DNA of 64,000 bases from Bacteroidetes bacterium HGW-Bacteroidetes-8 (GCA_002840895.1 PHCZ01000006.1:122920-186919), one strand, 5' to 3'. Numbered from the stretch's first letter, positions 53,680 through 63,359 are shown. Notes: a model not told the origin generated them from the letters alone. A program made the numbers and translations.

Positions 53680-54711
53680 ATGAAAGTATGCTCATCTTGC
53701 TTTTCTGATAAAGAGTTAAAAGGTTTTATTTTAACCAGCAATGAAATAGGTAACTGTGTGGTTTGTAACGCAACATTACAACATATTTTAGACATAACAG
53801 AATTATATGATTTCTTTCAGGAATTAATTGGAAACTTTAAACTTGTTAAAAGTGGTTTACCTCTTAGCTCAAAAATTCAATCAGAATGGAGTTTTTTTAG
53901 CTCAAATGAAGTAGCGATTAAGATTTTAAACTATGTAATTCCTCAAATTCCTACAGAAATTACTTCATCAGACGACCTAGTTGAATATTCGGATGATATT
54001 TTAACAAATTTCGGACATTGGGAAACTCTCAAGGATGAATTAAAATGGAAAAATAGATTTGTTATTGATGTGCACCGACTAGGAAAAGGTGAATTTAATT
54101 GGGATGCTTTCCTGCGTGATATCAACACTCTATTCAATCTAACAAATAAGGCAGAAATATTTAGAGCCAGAATTCATAACAAAAGTGGGATGCCTGTTTA
54201 TCCTATCAATGAAATGGGTTGTCCACCAAAAGAACTTGCAAATGGTGGTCGAGCAAATCCAGCAGGAATTTCTTATCTTTATTTGAGTGAGGATGAAAAT
54301 ACCGTTTTATATGAAGTTAGAGCATCGTATTTAGATGAAATTAGTGTTGGTGTCTTTCAATTAAAAGAAGATATTGAATCTGTTGCCATTGTAGATTTCA
54401 CTAAAGACTCTCCTTTATTTCAACCTGAATATGTTAAAGAAGCAATTCAAGGTAAACTTTTACGAGATAGAATTAGCAAAGACCTCTCAAAACCAATGAG
54501 AAGGTATGATAGCGAATTAGAGTATATACCGACTCAATTTATTTGTGAATATATTAAAGTTTTTACGGGAGCTAAGGGAATTCGTTATCGAAGTTCGCTA
54601 CATAAACAAGGAAACAATATAGTTTTCTTTGAGCCAGAGTTAATGGAATGCAAGACAGTAAAGAAAGTAAAAATCAGAAATATTAACTTAAGCTCAATAG
54701 ACATAGATTAA
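53680..54711 (+). CDS. RES-domain protein with N-terminal zinc ribbon
   Basis: A 343-aa protein. Residues 4-30 carry CSSC...CVVC, a zinc ribbon. The RES domain covers about 155-325: FRARIH, GRANPAGISYLYLSEDENTVLYEVR, and a later Ser-rich SSLHKQGNNIVFF. RES toxins degrade NAD (as in ParT/MbcT), but no Xre antitoxin is nearby; sce7726 and sce7725 take that place. The ATG at 53680 is preferred; a GTG at 53674 would overlap the upstream stop by 1 nt. Last gene of the operon before palindrome P3. Confidence 0.75.
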   Translation: MKVCSSCFSDKELKGFILTSNEIGNCVVCNATLQHILDITELYDFFQELIGNFKLVKSGLPLSSKIQSEWSFFSSNEVAIKILNYVIPQIPTEITSSDDLVEYSDDILTNFGHWETLKDELKWKNRFVIDVHRLGKGEFNWDAFLRDINTLFNLTNKAEIFRARIHNKSGMPVYPINEMGCPPKELANGGRANPAGISYLYLSEDENTVLYEVRASYLDEISVGVFQLKEDIESVAIVDFTKDSPLFQPEYVKEAIQGKLLRDRISKDLSKPMRRYDSELEYIPTQFICEYIKVFTGAKGIRYRSSLHKQGNNIVFFEPELMECKTVKKVKIRNINLSSIDID

Positions 54712-54715
54712 AAAG

Positions 54716-54859
54716 CACTATGCGGCAACATCATATATAAAACATTTGGTAATCATTTGGTTGTCTATTATTTCAGCTTGTATCAAAAGTACTTGTAACT
54801 CGACAGGAAAGCGCTTCAAATTGCCAAACGTTTCATACACGTAACCGTTACCTTGAATA
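54716..54859. repeat. Cassette-boundary palindrome P3
   Basis: Left ACTATGCGGCAACATCATATA..TAAAACATTTGG; right CAAACGTTTCATACACGTAA, then CCGTTACCTTGAAT. It follows the RES operon and precedes the channel gene. The right end shares TTTCATACACGyAACCGTT with P2. Confidence 0.75.
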
Positions 54860-54894
54860 TTTTAAAAAGAAATCGCACAACAAACTAACAATCA

Positions 54895-55692
54895 ATGGTA
54901 AGGAAACTGTTCTTAAATGACAAATTTATACTTTGGCTGATACTTCTTAATTCAGCTATTCTTTTTATAGGAGGTTACTCCTCTTCTGAAAATGACACAT
55001 TTATTTTATCATTTGCTGATAATATAATAACTGCACTTTTTATCCTGGAATTAGTTATTAAGTTTAATGAGTTTGGTGTAAAATGTTACTTTAATTCAAA
55101 TTGGAATAAATTTGATTTTATCTTAATAGCAATTTCAATTCCTGCATTCATTTCATTCATTTTTAATATAAATGTTTTTGATTTCAGTTTTCTTCTTGTA
55201 TTTAGAATAATGAGAGTATTCAAAGCATTTAGATTTTTTAAATTTATTCCTAATATTGGTCAATTAGTTTCAGGTGTACAAAGAGCATTGAAAGCTTCAG
55301 TTTTTGTTTTAATTGGCTTCTTTATCTATATTTTTATTACCGGAATTCTTTCGTACTATCTTTTTCAAGGTAGTGGTTCGGAGTATTTTAGCAATCCAAT
55401 GATTTCACTTTACTCTACTTTTAAAATATTCACGGTTGAGGGTTGGTCTCAAATACCAGAACAAATAACAATTCACTACTCAAAGTTTGGCTCATTTTTT
55501 ACTTACCTTTATTTCATATTCGTTGTGTTAACAGGTGGAATATTTGGACTTTCAATTGTAAATTCAATTTTTGTGGAATCAATGGTAAGCGACAATAACG
55601 ATGAGCTTGAAGAAAAAATTGACAAACTCGACTCCAAAGTAACAGAAATACTAACTAAATTAAGTAGCGATGAAACTAGAAAAAATACTTGA
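54895..55692 (+). CDS. Voltage-gated ion channel (NaChBac-like, single domain)
   Basis: A 265-aa membrane protein with six helices. S4 carries spaced Arg/Lys (FRIMRVFKAFRFFKF, about residues 100-116), and the pore loop reads FTVEGWSQIP (about 178-187), close to the TLESWS filter of bacterial sodium channels but with Gly in place of Ser. A C-terminal helix (LEEKIDKLDSKVTEIL) can form the tetramerising coiled coil. It overlaps the nuclease-like gene by 23 nt, so the two are likely translated together. Ion selectivity is not known. Confidence 0.85.
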   Translation: MVRKLFLNDKFILWLILLNSAILFIGGYSSSENDTFILSFADNIITALFILELVIKFNEFGVKCYFNSNWNKFDFILIAISIPAFISFIFNINVFDFSFLLVFRIMRVFKAFRFFKFIPNIGQLVSGVQRALKASVFVLIGFFIYIFITGILSYYLFQGSGSEYFSNPMISLYSTFKIFTVEGWSQIPEQITIHYSKFGSFFTYLYFIFVVLTGGIFGLSIVNSIFVESMVSDNNDELEEKIDKLDSKVTEILTKLSSDETRKNT

Positions 55693-57523
55693 TAACGTTA
55701 ATTCGTTAGAGAAGAATTCATTCATCAAGATTATTGACACCATTAAGTCGAGCAACCCAAAGAATTGCAAAGAAATCGACAGAATTCTTATTGAAAGCAG
55801 TACCGATTTAAAAAATGCGGACAGCATTAACATTGTTAAGGTTTTTGAACTAACAAAAACAGAATTTACTGAAACAATTAAATCGGAATTTGTGAATACA
55901 ACTTCACAACTGGATATACTTATTGACATAATTATTAAAGACGGTAATTGTATTCTTAAGCACAATTGGCTTGCTAAGCTTTACGAAAAGGAGCTAGAGA
56001 ATATTAAAAAAAGAATTCAACAGCTAAAAACTCAGTTAGAATCAGAAAAATCAGATATCGAAGAAAGTAGAAAGCGTGATTATGAAATTTATAGAGCCTG
56101 CGTTCAGACAGCTTTTTCCAATGATGTTAGAGGTAATCGTGATGCAAAAATAACTGATGATGAATTATCAATACTCATTACGTTAGGGAAAAAGTTAGAG
56201 TTATCCCAAGAAGAAATAAAGCTCATCAACTACTTAATAATACCACCTGTTAAAATGGATGCAGAGAGTATAATATCATCCTTAAAAAACATTGGTGTCG
56301 TATTCTATTCCAGGAAAAATAATCTTGTCTATGTTGCGGATGAAATAGTTAAGGTTCTTCGAAAGGTTAGAGAAAAAGAGGTGGCAGATAAATACTTCCG
56401 CCGGGTTTTGAAAACTTTTAAAGAACCTCAAATTAACCTAATCTGCAAAAAACACAACATTGATACTAAAGAACTTGACTATGAAAACAAAATAAAACGA
56501 ATTATAAAAGAAGGTATTTCGTTTTCAAATCTTTTAAAAAATGTGATCCATAAGGATGGAACAAACTTAACAGAAAAGAAGAAATTAATAAACGACCTTT
56601 GGGAAAATGGTCTTAAAATAGACACTCCGCTTAAGGGAGTAACAATTGAAGAAAAAGTTGAAAATATAATTTCGTACTTTGACGAGCTTGAGAAGGATGA
56701 AAAAGTTGGTATATCTGTGGAAGGCTACGAAAAGCTTCTCTTTGACCTTAATGAAACGTCAACAACTTTTAAGGCTCGTGTTCTTAAAGAGTTTGAAATG
56801 CCTGAAGAAACCATATTGAATAGTAGTAACCTTTTAGATTTCAATATAAAACCACGTGATATTCTTGATATTCTTTCGACAGAAGACTTGAAAAGCTTTA
56901 TTGCTGTAAAGAAAATAAAGTCAAGGGGCGATTTAGAATTGAACATTTTAGATGCATATAAGGATGCAGAAAATCTATTGATTGAGAACTATGAAGCAAT
57001 TGGGTTTAGAGATTTAGGAAAACTTAAAGAAAACGGCATAATCATTAAGGAAAGTGAATTAGGGTTAAAGTTTGAAGAGATTACAAGAACAGTATTTGAG
57101 AAGCTTGGGTTCAATATTGATGATAAACTAAAGAATAAACTAAATACAACAAAGGACAAAATTGACCTATTAATAAACCTTGGTAACAATGAAATTATTA
57201 TAATTGAATGCAAGACAGTTAAAGAGAGCGGTTACAATAAGTTCAGCTATGTTTCACGCCAAATAAAATCGTATGTAGAATTAGCAAAAAAGAATGGATT
57301 GACTATTGTTAAATCTTTACTTGTTGCACCAGATTTCAGTGATGATTTTATAAATGAATGTGATTTAGAATTTGAAATAAATTTATCATTAATAACTGCA
57401 AACTCTTTAGTAAATATATTAGAAGGTTTTAGGAATTCAAAGCACAAACAGTTTCCTTATCAACTACTTCTAAAAGACGTTTTGATAAAAGAAGAAAGAA
57501 TACTAAAAGCTATAAGCAAATAA
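55670..57523 (+). CDS. PD-(D/E)XK nuclease-like protein with TerB-like middle
   Basis: A 617-aa protein. Residues about 115-190 (CVQTAFSNDVRGNRDAKITDDELSILITLGKKLEL) resemble a TerB-type helical domain. The C-terminal part (about 460-590) is a restriction-endonuclease fold: KIDLLINLGNN...EIIIIECKT (Asp and E-C-K) and SRQIKSYVELAKKNGL. Coiled-coil runs lie between residues 25 and 120. With the overlapping channel it may form a membrane-sensing nuclease system; that link is inferred from the overlap only. Confidence 0.7.
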   Translation: MKLEKILDNVNSLEKNSFIKIIDTIKSSNPKNCKEIDRILIESSTDLKNADSINIVKVFELTKTEFTETIKSEFVNTTSQLDILIDIIIKDGNCILKHNWLAKLYEKELENIKKRIQQLKTQLESEKSDIEESRKRDYEIYRACVQTAFSNDVRGNRDAKITDDELSILITLGKKLELSQEEIKLINYLIIPPVKMDAESIISSLKNIGVVFYSRKNNLVYVADEIVKVLRKVREKEVADKYFRRVLKTFKEPQINLICKKHNIDTKELDYENKIKRIIKEGISFSNLLKNVIHKDGTNLTEKKKLINDLWENGLKIDTPLKGVTIEEKVENIISYFDELEKDEKVGISVEGYEKLLFDLNETSTTFKARVLKEFEMPEETILNSSNLLDFNIKPRDILDILSTEDLKSFIAVKKIKSRGDLELNILDAYKDAENLLIENYEAIGFRDLGKLKENGIIIKESELGLKFEEITRTVFEKLGFNIDDKLKNKLNTTKDKIDLLINLGNNEIIIIECKTVKESGYNKFSYVSRQIKSYVELAKKNGLTIVKSLLVAPDFSDDFINECDLEFEINLSLITANSLVNILEGFRNSKHKQFPYQLLLKDVLIKEERILKAISK

Positions 57524-57676
57524 ATACTGGCTTCAACATGTTGTTAATAAAACGAATTTATTCAGCGGATTAGAAAACGTTCTTGCTTTGTAATAGCTTC
57601 GTAGTGTGGGTTAAGAAATCTTTTCAAACTCCTGCACTTTACCAACCCCAAGCCGTAAGCAGAGACCATAACCAAC

Positions 57677-57949
57677 AAAAAAAATGAAGTTAAAACCGAA
57701 GGGAAGAAGATTTTAAATCATTTGAAAAGAAAGTATTGGACTCCCTAAGCAATATTTTATGTTAACCCGGAGAAGTATTTACCGCTGAATAATCCATTAA
57801 AGTTATACATAGAAGAAAATTTAAAAATTAAAACAGATTTTGAGACCTTTACGGAATACAATACGATTTTAGACAACATTAGAAGTAAAATAGGTATGCC
57901 ATTTTACGAGCTTTCTTATAAAGCCTGGGAATGGAATAATAAAAAATAA
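57677..57949 (+). pseudogene. Broken gene fragment with internal stop
   Basis: One frame reads NEVKTEGKKILNHLKRKYWTP, a stop at 57746-57748, then FYVNPEKYLPLNNPLK and, after TDFETFTEYNTILDNIRSKI, ends in YKAWEWNNKK at 57949. The continuous protein-like text on both sides of the stop points to a decayed gene. I cannot name it. The preceding 57524-57676 shows no gene and may hold a worn boundary element. Confidence 0.6.
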
Positions 57950-57956
57950 ATACGAA

Positions 57957-59555
57957 ATGGAAAAGCCGACATCATTTTATGGTCACTTAATAACTTTTAT
58001 TGAACAGTCACAAACTACCGATTTGAGATATGGTCATTATATCAGAAAATACTATGGGACAACTGTAAGCGTTAGTTTTGGACAGGGTGTGCCTGCTAAG
58101 ATTCCTTGGATATCTTTTTTAAAATCCCCATTTACTACAATGAAGGGCATTTATCCTGGATATTTATATTACAAGAAGTTTAATATGTTGATTCTAGCGT
58201 ATTGTATTAGTGAAACAAATGATCCTGGAGCGAGTTGGAATATTGACAACCCAAAAACTATAACAGAGTACTTCAAAGAAAATAAACTTGGAGAACCATA
58301 TAGATATGGTGCCTCTTATGTTTGTAAAGTATATGATACCAATAATTTGCCAAGTGCAGACGTAATAGATAGTGACTTAAACAAATTGATTGATTTTTAT
58401 TTAAATCTCGATACTCAAGTTAAATTGGAAATTATTGAATCGTCAGATTTCAAGCGTGATGCATTTGTCTCAGATTTGAAAAATTCTGGGTTGCTGTTTA
58501 GCGATACTCTTGTCTCTCGTTTTATTTCATCACTGCTAACCAAGCCCTTCGTAATCCTCACAGGGCTGTCGGGTTCTGGAAAAACAAAAATGGCTCAGTC
58601 TTTTGTTCAGTGGATTTGTAAGGATAAAAATCAGTATTGTTTGATTCCGGTTGGGGCAGACTGGACCAATCGTGAACCTCTGCTGGGGTATCCTAATGCA
58701 TTAAAACCAGAGGAGTATGTTAAGCCAGATAATGGCGTACTCGATTTAATAATTCAGGCAAACTCGACCCCGGAGTTACCGTATTTTCTGATTCTGGACG
58801 AGATGAACCTTAGTCATGTAGAGAGATATTTTGCCGACTTTTTGAGTGTGATGGAGTCTAAGGAGGAGATTCCGCTTTACGCAAAAGGTACAGTTGAGAA
58901 TGGAGTCCCTTCTAAACTAAAACTGCCCTCTAATCTGTTCATCATTGGTACAGTGAATATTGATGAGACTACCAATATGTTTAGTCCAAAGGTGCTGGAC
59001 AGAGCCAATACAATCGAGTTCCGTGTTGACCAGAATGAGATGAAAGATTTCCTGGTCAAAATTAAGGATATTGACATGGAGAGCCTTGCCGGACAGGGGA
59101 AGGGGATGGCTGGTAGTTTTCTTAATATGGCATTGAACAAAGAATTTAATACAGCAGACATTGAGGAGATTAATGCTGCATTGATTCAGTTCTTTGGAGA
59201 ACTAAAGAAGACGGGAGCAGAGTTTGGCTACAGAAGTGCTACAGAGATACTAAGGTTGATCCATCAGTTGAGCCTGCTGGACAATAATCTCGAAACATCT
59301 GACAAAATAGATATTGCTATCATGCAAAAGTTGTTGCCAAAACTGCATGGTTCCCGCAGAAAAATCTGTCCGGTACTTGAGACTTTGGGAGGCTTCTGTA
59401 TGTCAGATAAGACAAATATTATCAAGGAGGTTTTCGAAAAAGAGGATTTTAACTTTAATGGTCAAGGTGTGATGTACCCGCTCTCACTTGAGAAAATTAC
59501 CCGTATGTACAGGGGTGCAGTTGATAACGGATTTGCAAGTTTTGCAGAAGCATAG
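57957..59555 (+). CDS. McrB-like AAA+ restriction ATPase with MrcB N-terminal domain
   Basis: A 532-aa protein. The N-terminal 160 residues (FVSGQG-like SVSFGQGVPAKIPWISFL, PGYLYYKKFNMLILAYCISE) match the DUF3578/MrcB recognition domain. The AAA+ core has Walker A GLSGSGKTKMA (about 203-213), Walker B FLILDEMNLSHVE (about 278-290) and the McrB-type GTVNIDETTNMF. It hydrolyses a nucleotide to drive DNA cleavage by the partner McrC-like protein, one base downstream. Length is near that of McrB. Confidence 0.85.
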   Translation: MEKPTSFYGHLITFIEQSQTTDLRYGHYIRKYYGTTVSVSFGQGVPAKIPWISFLKSPFTTMKGIYPGYLYYKKFNMLILAYCISETNDPGASWNIDNPKTITEYFKENKLGEPYRYGASYVCKVYDTNNLPSADVIDSDLNKLIDFYLNLDTQVKLEIIESSDFKRDAFVSDLKNSGLLFSDTLVSRFISSLLTKPFVILTGLSGSGKTKMAQSFVQWICKDKNQYCLIPVGADWTNREPLLGYPNALKPEEYVKPDNGVLDLIIQANSTPELPYFLILDEMNLSHVERYFADFLSVMESKEEIPLYAKGTVENGVPSKLKLPSNLFIIGTVNIDETTNMFSPKVLDRANTIEFRVDQNEMKDFLVKIKDIDMESLAGQGKGMAGSFLNMALNKEFNTADIEEINAALIQFFGELKKTGAEFGYRSATEILRLIHQLSLLDNNLETSDKIDIAIMQKLLPKLHGSRRKICPVLETLGGFCMSDKTNIIKEVFEKEDFNFNGQGVMYPLSLEKITRMYRGAVDNGFASFAEA

Positions 59556-59556
59556 T

Positions 59557-61866
59557 ATGAAACCACTCGATTCTCTGGAGATAAAACTTGATGCCGCTGA
59601 GGAGGGTCTGCGTCTCTGGATTGATGCCAGAAGAGCGGGTACCCTGTTTGATGCCGAAGAGGACTTTATTGAAAACAATGAGGCCCGTCATCAGCTTATT
59701 GAGGGTTGTTTTTATGATTATGAGTTAAGTAGTTCAGATTATTCTCTCGCAGATCCTTTTGACAAAATTATTCAGCAACACAAAAGAAACCACAATCTTG
59801 GTACTATCTCCCCAAATATTTATGTAGGTACTCTTGAGATCCCGCTGATTTACAGAGTTACCGGAGAGAAGAGGCTCGAGATCCAGTTAGAGGTACAATC
59901 TGTAAAGACTAACTATCGGGAAGATTACCGGGATATGCTGGAGCTCATTACAGAGAAGTGTACAGACTTATTGATGCAGGCAAACTCTCCTGTCTCTCAT
60001 TATTTTGAAATAGACTTTACTAAAGATAGCCAGACTCTCTACCAAAGGTTTGCGTTTATCAAATCGGTTCTAAGTACAGATGAGTTTTCTGAAGCAGTTC
60101 ACAGGGTTACAACCATGCCTGTTACAAGGTGGACAGAAACCACAGAGTACAGGGATATTCGGGATTCCAAAAGATTTTCAAATGCGAACATAAAAGAGAT
60201 ACTTAAAGGTGAGAACAGGACAAGACTGCCAGAAAATCACTATTTAAGATCCTGTGGTATTGAGACACTTCCAGAGAGAATTACATCTATCCGCAAAACA
60301 GATTCGGTTGATACTCCAGAAAACAGGTTCGTGAAACATGCGCTTGAAACCTTTCTCAAATTATGTACAGATATTAACAAGGCAGCAAAAGAAAACGATC
60401 ATAATAAATTAATTAAAGAGACAGAGTTACTTATAAATGAGTTGGAGGGTCATTTATATCACTCTATCTTCAAAGCCATCTCCAGACCTACAACCCTTAA
60501 GCTGAACAGCCCCGTTTTACAGAGAAAGGAGGGCTACCGTGAAGTTTTGCGCGTATGGCTTATGTTTGACCTTGCTGCAAAACTGATCTGGAAAGGGGGT
60601 GATGATGTATATGGTGCTGGCAAAAAAGATATTGCAGTTCTTTACGAATACTGGCTGTTTTTTAAACTTCTGGATCTGTTCCAGGAGATATTTAGAATTG
60701 AACCAGATGATATCACAGATTTACTTCAACCCACAGCAGATGGTTTAAGTTTGCAGGTCAAACAAGGTAAATATACTCCGCTAAGAGGAGTTTTCGATTC
60801 GGGAAGCAGGAAACTAAATGTAATCTTCAGTTACAATAAAACCTTTAAGAATGGGAGCATATATCCGGATGCAGGTAGCTGGACAACTAACCTGAGGCCA
60901 GACTACACGCTCTCGTTATGGCCTTTTGGAATAACAGAGGTTGTGGCAGAGGAACAGGAGTTAATTGTCCATGTCCATTTTGATGCTAAATATAAGATTG
61001 CCAATATCTTTGATAATTTGAAAAATAGTACAGATAATGAACTGGATATAGAAAAAATTGAGAACCGTAAGGGTGTCTATAAAAATGCAGATTTGCTCAA
61101 GATGCATGCTTACAAAGATGCTATAAGAAGATCTGGCGGTGCCTATGTCTTATATCCGGGAACAGAGCCTGTTAATAAAAAGGGATTTCATGAGATAATT
61201 CCGGGTTTGGGCGCATTCCCTGTTCGTCCATCCAAATCGGACACTGGGATTGGTCATCTCAAAGCATTTATTCTTGAAATAATTGACCATTTTATAAACA
61301 GAGCCTCACAAAGAGAGAAGATTGCATACAGAACTTATGATATCTACAGAAACCCTCCCAATTCTGATAATTTTGTAAAGGATCCTTTACCAGAGACCTA
61401 CAACTCCAATAGGGATTTAATACCAGACGATACTTATGTTTTGGTTGGGTTTTACAACTCGCCGGAACAGTATGAATGGATTAAAGCAAATAAGCTTTAC
61501 AACTTTATAATGGGGTCAGGAACAGACTCTCTTATTTTGGATAAAGAGACAGTTAGTGCAAAATACTTACTGCTTTACACATCAGGTGACGTTGATTCCG
61601 GAGATCTGTGGCGAATTGTAAATAGCGGACCAAAAGTATTCTCAAAAGAGGATATGATCCTTAAAGGTTATCCATCCCCATCTCAGGATAATTACCTGGT
61701 AATACAATTAGAACAAGTTACAGACCCGGAGTTTAAAAATGTGAGATGGGATTTCAAAAAACTAAAAAATTATTCATCAGGCAGCACATCTGCACTTCTC
61801 TTCACCACCAGCTTATCTGAATTGATGCGAAGAACATTAAAAAACTACCAACATGCAAAAAACTAA
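59557..61866 (+). CDS. McrC-like nuclease subunit (DUF2357)
   Basis: The start at 59557 follows the McrB-like stop by one base; an upstream reading overlaps that gene. The 769-aa product has a DUF2357 N-terminal region (YRVTGEKRLEIQLEVQS, WTETTEYRDIRDSKRFSN) and a C-terminal PD-(D/E)XK core with the metal-binding set LRPDYTLSLWPFG (about 447-458) and HFDAKYK (about 473-479). It is the cutting subunit of a two-gene McrBC-type system for modified DNA. It is longer than classical McrC. Confidence 0.85.
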   Translation: MKPLDSLEIKLDAAEEGLRLWIDARRAGTLFDAEEDFIENNEARHQLIEGCFYDYELSSSDYSLADPFDKIIQQHKRNHNLGTISPNIYVGTLEIPLIYRVTGEKRLEIQLEVQSVKTNYREDYRDMLELITEKCTDLLMQANSPVSHYFEIDFTKDSQTLYQRFAFIKSVLSTDEFSEAVHRVTTMPVTRWTETTEYRDIRDSKRFSNANIKEILKGENRTRLPENHYLRSCGIETLPERITSIRKTDSVDTPENRFVKHALETFLKLCTDINKAAKENDHNKLIKETELLINELEGHLYHSIFKAISRPTTLKLNSPVLQRKEGYREVLRVWLMFDLAAKLIWKGGDDVYGAGKKDIAVLYEYWLFFKLLDLFQEIFRIEPDDITDLLQPTADGLSLQVKQGKYTPLRGVFDSGSRKLNVIFSYNKTFKNGSIYPDAGSWTTNLRPDYTLSLWPFGITEVVAEEQELIVHVHFDAKYKIANIFDNLKNSTDNELDIEKIENRKGVYKNADLLKMHAYKDAIRRSGGAYVLYPGTEPVNKKGFHEIIPGLGAFPVRPSKSDTGIGHLKAFILEIIDHFINRASQREKIAYRTYDIYRNPPNSDNFVKDPLPETYNSNRDLIPDDTYVLVGFYNSPEQYEWIKANKLYNFIMGSGTDSLILDKETVSAKYLLLYTSGDVDSGDLWRIVNSGPKVFSKEDMILKGYPSPSQDNYLVIQLEQVTDPEFKNVRWDFKKLKNYSSGSTSALLFTTSLSELMRRTLKNYQHAKN

Positions 61867-61919
61867 TCTGCACGAACCAGCGGTCAAGAGGCTTGAGGGG
61901 GTTGTTGAGTGTAGTGGCG

Positions 61920-62720
61920 CTATACAGGGCTATCATACGATCGAGTGAATCGGTTGTAGTATACAATATCTTTAATATTCTCTTTGGGGATTAATCCGTA
62001 AATATGATTTTTTGAGTATTCCAGAGTGTTAAAGAACAGAAGCTTACCATCCTCTATCTTGTATTTTAAAATGGTGTCTTTAGTCTCAATCCAAAGATCG
62101 GTTGTTTTATATTTTAAATGCATCTTTCCATTACTAACAGACCACGTACCATTAAATCTGTTTCGCATATCAAGGCTAGTGGCAGTGCCACTAATTTTTG
62201 TAGAAGAGATAAAATTTAATTGGGATATGAAAAGATAGTTTCCGGTACAGTTACGATCCACAATCGTACACCGTTCCCCTTTTTTTGCCTCAATTTGTGG
62301 TGCAGTAAGATCTATTTTTATGTTAATAGGGGCACCTTCGTGCACGATTGTGAAATCTGTGATGAATCTCCCGGTTTCAATATTTTCAAAAGATATATCC
62401 ACATAATCGTACCTTTTAGATTTGTAATAAACAGATTTTGAATATAAGCTTATCTCAGGATTTATATAAAATTTGCTGGAGGGGGTAGGTGAGTATCCGG
62501 GAGTGCAGTTAGTAAGTGGCTCTCCGTTTATAGTTACCGTCCCCTGCCACGAATTGGAATTGAAATCTGGATATTTAAAATCTTTCAATGCGGTAAATGA
62601 GTAGTAAGATCCGTAATGAACCCACTCGCCGCGCAAGTCGTCCATAAGAAGTGCCTCTTTGATACATCCGCTCAATGTGAGGGATGCCAGTAAAATCAGG
62701 GTAAACAGAGATTTTTTCAT
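61920..62720 (-). CDS. Hypothetical lipoprotein, lipocalin-like
   Basis: A 266-aa protein with a lipobox (LTLSGC, Cys about 19) and mainly beta content, including GEWVHYGSYYSF and GTWSVSNGKMHLKYK, which recalls the short lipocalin-like repeats of Bacteroidales lipoproteins. No function can be assigned. It faces the McrC gene at its 3' side. Confidence 0.75.
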   Translation of the reverse strand: MKKSLFTLILLASLTLSGCIKEALLMDDLRGEWVHYGSYYSFTALKDFKYPDFNSNSWQGTVTINGEPLTNCTPGYSPTPSSKFYINPEISLYSKSVYYKSKRYDYVDISFENIETGRFITDFTIVHEGAPINIKIDLTAPQIEAKKGERCTIVDRNCTGNYLFISQLNFISSTKISGTATSLDMRNRFNGTWSVSNGKMHLKYKTTDLWIETKDTILKYKIEDGKLLFFNTLEYSKNHIYGLIPKENIKDIVYYNRFTRSYDSPV

Positions 62721-62852
62721 AGCTGAATCAATTGAATATTTGATAAATATGAGCCGTTTTGTCTCGGTATTATACTATAGATGCAATAAAGTGCAATTTT
62801 GCTGCACAATGTGAACTAAAAGTTGACCTTGCCAAGATTTGGGGCAATTACA

Positions 62853-63359
62853 CTACCAAGGATAGGAAGTTCTTTGTACGAAGAATGAGCCGTAAGGGGT
62901 TTGGCCCAAATTAATGGGTAATACAATTTTTGCCTGATCTCCCAAGTAGAGCTCTTCAATTTTTAGAATGTAGTTGCCTCTCTTCAATCCTTTGACTGTC
63001 ATATCAATATCTATCAGACACAGGCATTTGCAAGCATCTCCCTTCTCCCCCTGAGTTATAATTATTGTATCCTTAGAAATTACACTTCTGGTAATTATTG
63101 CCACCCTGCAACAGTTGATTGCTGCATTTAAATGTGTAATTGAGAGCTCCTCCAACTCCGGATTATAGTTATAAAGAACGCCGGCGCTTTTTCCTGTTTC
63201 CGCAGAGGCCAAGTTGATAAACGAGTTTGCAGATGTGCCTTTGCACTGGGAAGCAGTTGTTATTTTGGCACTTATGTTGCCATCCGTCACCAACCTGTCG
63301 CAACTCCAACAAACTATTGTCAGAAAAAGTAATGATATTTTTAAGCGAAAAAATAACAT
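62853..63359 (-). CDS. Hypothetical exported lipoprotein
   Basis: A 168-aa protein with a signal sequence ending in TIVCWSC (lipobox-like) and several Cys (CNCC-like INCCRVAI, DACKCLCLID). The C-terminus is beta-rich. I do not recognise a family. The gap 62721-62852 includes GACCTTGCCAAG...GGGGCA, also seen at 38231-38256, but it is too short to call a repeat. Confidence 0.65.
   Translation of the reverse strand: MLFFRLKISLLFLTIVCWSCDRLVTDGNISAKITTASQCKGTSANSFINLASAETGKSAGVLYNYNPELEELSITHLNAAINCCRVAIITRSVISKDTIIITQGEKGDACKCLCLIDIDMTVKGLKRGNYILKIEELYLGDQAKIVLPINLGQTPYGSFFVQRTSYPW

Noticed and set aside
57524..57676. Possible fifth boundary palindrome after the nuclease gene
   Set aside because: CTTCAACATGTTGTTAATAA and a CCGTAAGCAGAG end recall the boundary ends, but the halves do not pair well enough to call.
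41528..61866. CRISPR-Cas or prophage as an explanation for the island
   Set aside because: No repeat-spacer array, cas genes, capsid, terminase or integrase text was seen.
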